Under the pieces are notes generated by a model. The model was not told the DNA's origin. It searched no databases and was given only the letters and a program-made list of their open reading frames with translations. From an uncultured Bacilli bacterium (GTDB lineage Bacteria; Bacillota_I; Bacilli_A; RF39; UBA660), in NCBI GenBank assembly GCA_948801035.1, contig CAQHJP010000033.1:1-6417 (forward strand): a stretch of DNA of 6,417 nt, read 5' to 3'. Positions 4,935 through 6,417 of the stretch are shown one piece after another; position 1 is the first letter of the stretch, and each line of letters starts with the position of its first letter. Made by a program: the position numbers and the translations under genes.

Positions 4935-6417
4935 AAAAGAAATTATTTATAGGTATAGTTATAACACTAATATTAAGTATATTAGGCTTTTCAGTTTATT
5001 ATTTTATTACTCGTGAAGATAAAGTTACAACACTTAATCTAATTGAAAAACAGTGGATTGAGAATAATAAAAATAATAAGATAGATATATCTATTTTAAG
5101 TAATGTTCCAGTTCTTGCAAATGGTGGGGAAGGTATAATAATAGATTTTTTTGATAAATTAAACGAAGTAACTAATTTAAATTTTAATAAAGTTTCTTAT
5201 AATGTTTTAGATGATATTAAAACATCTTATAGTTTAAAGTTAGTTTCGGAATTAAATGATAAAAGAATTAATGTTTATACAGATAATTATGTACTTGTTA
5301 GTAAGGACAAAGTATATACTAATTTATCTAATTTAGAGATTAATATTGGTGTTTTAAATGATGATTTGCAACAGGTAAATAATTATTTGAATTCATCATT
5401 TGTAACTTATAAAACATATGATTCTAAAGAATTAATGCTTAATGCACTTGAGTCTAACGAGGTAGATTGTGTAGTACTTTTAAAAACAACTAATTTAGAT
5501 GATATTTTACTAAATAATTATAAAATTGCTTATAACATATCAGATTATAAAAAATATTATGTTTTAGAACTTGGTGATAAGGATACATTAAATAATATAT
5601 TAACTAAGTATTTTAAAAAATGGTATGATGGATATTATACGGACTCATATAATAAACATTTAGCTAGAAATTATTTTAAATATAAAGAAATTACTGATTC
5701 TGATGCAGTAAGATTTAGAAGTAAGAGATATAATTATGGATTTATTAAAAATGCTCCATATGACACTATTATTTCTAATCATTTTGCAGGTATTAATAGT
5801 TCTTTAATAAAAGGTTTTACATCACTAACTGATGCTGAGGTTAATTATAAAAGTTATGATAATGTAGATGAACTTGTAAAATCATTTAATAAAAATGAAA
5901 TAGATTTTTTCTATGGTATTAATTTACAAGCAAAATATGAAATGGACGTTTATACAACTAGTGAAGCTTATGATAATAATTTAGTCATTTTAAAACACAT
6001 TAATAATACTGATGTAATTAATAATGTTAAATCTTTAAAAGATGTATCTATTATTAAAGATACTTACATAGAAGATTATTTAAAGAAAAATAATGTTACT
6101 TATAAAACTTATGATAATTTAGATATTTTAGTAAGTAGTATAAAAGACAAAGATGTTATAATAATGGATCTTAATAATTACAATCATTATAAAAAACAGT
6201 TAGATAAATATATAGTTTGTAATATATTTAATTTAGATGGTTTATCTTTTATAATAAGAGATATATCTGATAATAAAGTATTTAGTCAAATGTTTGATTT
6301 TTATATAACATTTAATGATACGTCTTTATATATTACAGATGGACTTAATGAAACATTAAGTGTATCAAAAACTCCAATACTACTTAAAAAAGTAGCTATA
6401 GTACTTGGTAGTGTTGT
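4931..6417 (+). CDS. Membrane protein with two tandem periplasmic-binding-like (Venus-flytrap) domains, 3' end outside window
   Basis: The frame is open from GTG 4931 to the window edge, with 495 complete codons and no stop. The start is supported by AGGTGAT (4919-4925), a full match to part of the anti-Shine-Dalgarno complement, five bases upstream. Residues 5-25 form a hydrophobic anchor after a VKKK start. Residues about 45-255 and 258-480 each resemble a type-2 solute-binding (SBP_bac_3-like) domain. Domain 1 has the GEGIIIDFFDKLNEV lobe-1 helix, then EINIGVLNDD, VTYKTYDSKELMLNALESNEVDCVVL, and a typical end, LTKYFKKWYDGY. Domain 2 begins at YGFIKNAPYDT and repeats the VNYKSYD and VTYKTYD motifs in its two lobes. 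A second hydrophobic segment begins at about residue 485 (LLKKVAIVLGSV), just before the edge. Outer flytraps between two membrane segments are typical of receptors such as BvgS/EvgS histidine kinases or flytrap-GGDEF proteins, so a cytoplasmic output domain is likely to follow. A stand-alone binding protein is unlikely because the anchor is uncleaved and the chain continues. The ligand is unknown. Confidence 0.75.
   Translation, partial: MKKKLFIGIVITLILSILGFSVYYFITREDKVTTLNLIEKQWIENNKNNKIDISILSNVPVLANGGEGIIIDFFDKLNEVTNLNFNKVSYNVLDDIKTSYSLKLVSELNDKRINVYTDNYVLVSKDKVYTNLSNLEINIGVLNDDLQQVNNYLNSSFVTYKTYDSKELMLNALESNEVDCVVLLKTTNLDDILLNNYKIAYNISDYKKYYVLELGDKDTLNNILTKYFKKWYDGYYTDSYNKHLARNYFKYKEITDSDAVRFRSKRYNYGFIKNAPYDTIISNHFAGINSSLIKGFTSLTDAEVNYKSYDNVDELVKSFNKNEIDFFYGINLQAKYEMDVYTTSEAYDNNLVILKHINNTDVINNVKSLKDVSIIKDTYIEDYLKKNNVTYKTYDNLDILVSSIKDKDVIIMDLNNYNHYKKQLDKYIVCNIFNLDGLSFIIRDISDNKVFSQMFDFYITFNDTSLYITDGLNETLSVSKTPILLKKVAIVLGSV
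5402..6115 (+). repeat. Three dispersed copies of a V-[TN]-Y-K-[TS]-Y-D coding motif
   Basis: The motif is encoded at 5402-5422 (VTYKTYD, residues 158-164), 5840-5860 (VNYKSYD, residues 304-310) and 6095-6115 (VTYKTYD, residues 389-395). The first and third copies match at 19 of 21 bases. Each is followed by a helix with the pattern L...(6-9)...D, as expected of the conserved lobe segment of SBP_bac_3-type domains. The motif therefore marks repeated lobes of the flytrap domains, not a mobile repeat. Confidence 0.5.

Noticed and set aside
5402..6115. Near-identical 21-base repeats as a mobile or recombination element
   Set aside because: All copies are in frame and encode the same conserved lobe motif of the flytrap domains. 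Domain repetition explains them without a mobile element.

Overview
The window is very AT-rich bacterial DNA (roughly a quarter G+C by eye) with tightly packed genes, all on the + strand. Two genes end in TGA exactly where the next gene starts (gatA/gatB and the small membrane gene/sensor gene), and Trp is written TGG. The organism therefore uses the standard bacterial code and not the Mycoplasma TGA=Trp code. Base composition, strong GGAGG-type ribosome binding sites, TATAAT promoters and Firmicutes-like GatCAB sequences suggest a low-GC Firmicutes/Bacilli lineage, perhaps one of the uncultured, reduced-genome gut groups near the Tenericutes. The exact lineage is an inference.

Layout: (1) Bases 1-67 may be the last codons of an upstream gene. 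(2) Bases 64-91 form a near-perfect promoter driving a 390-residue, apparently cytoplasmic and helix-rich protein (116-1288) of unrecognised function. It is closed by a hairpin terminator whose stem contains its stop codon. (3) A second promoter (extended -10 at 1324-1332) drives gatC-gatA-gatB (1357-4465), the complete glutamyl/aspartyl-tRNA amidotransferase. The genes are packed with a 2-base gap and then a 4-base overlap. (4) A third promoter, lying across the end of gatB, appears to drive a small single-pass membrane protein (4500-4934). This gene is coupled by a GTGA overlap to a large membrane-anchored protein (from 4931, running off the window), whose outer part looks like two tandem periplasmic-binding-protein (Venus-flytrap) domains followed by the start of a second membrane segment.

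Functionally, gatCAB makes Gln-tRNA(Gln) and/or Asn-tRNA(Asn) by amidating mischarged tRNAs, a housekeeping role. The least ordinary part is the last gene pair. It has the architecture of a tandem-flytrap membrane sensor (as in BvgS/EvgS kinases or flytrap-GGDEF proteins) with a tightly co-translated small membrane partner. The output domain lies outside the window. I see no mobile element, CRISPR array, RNA gene or gene-free stretch longer than about 115 bases.
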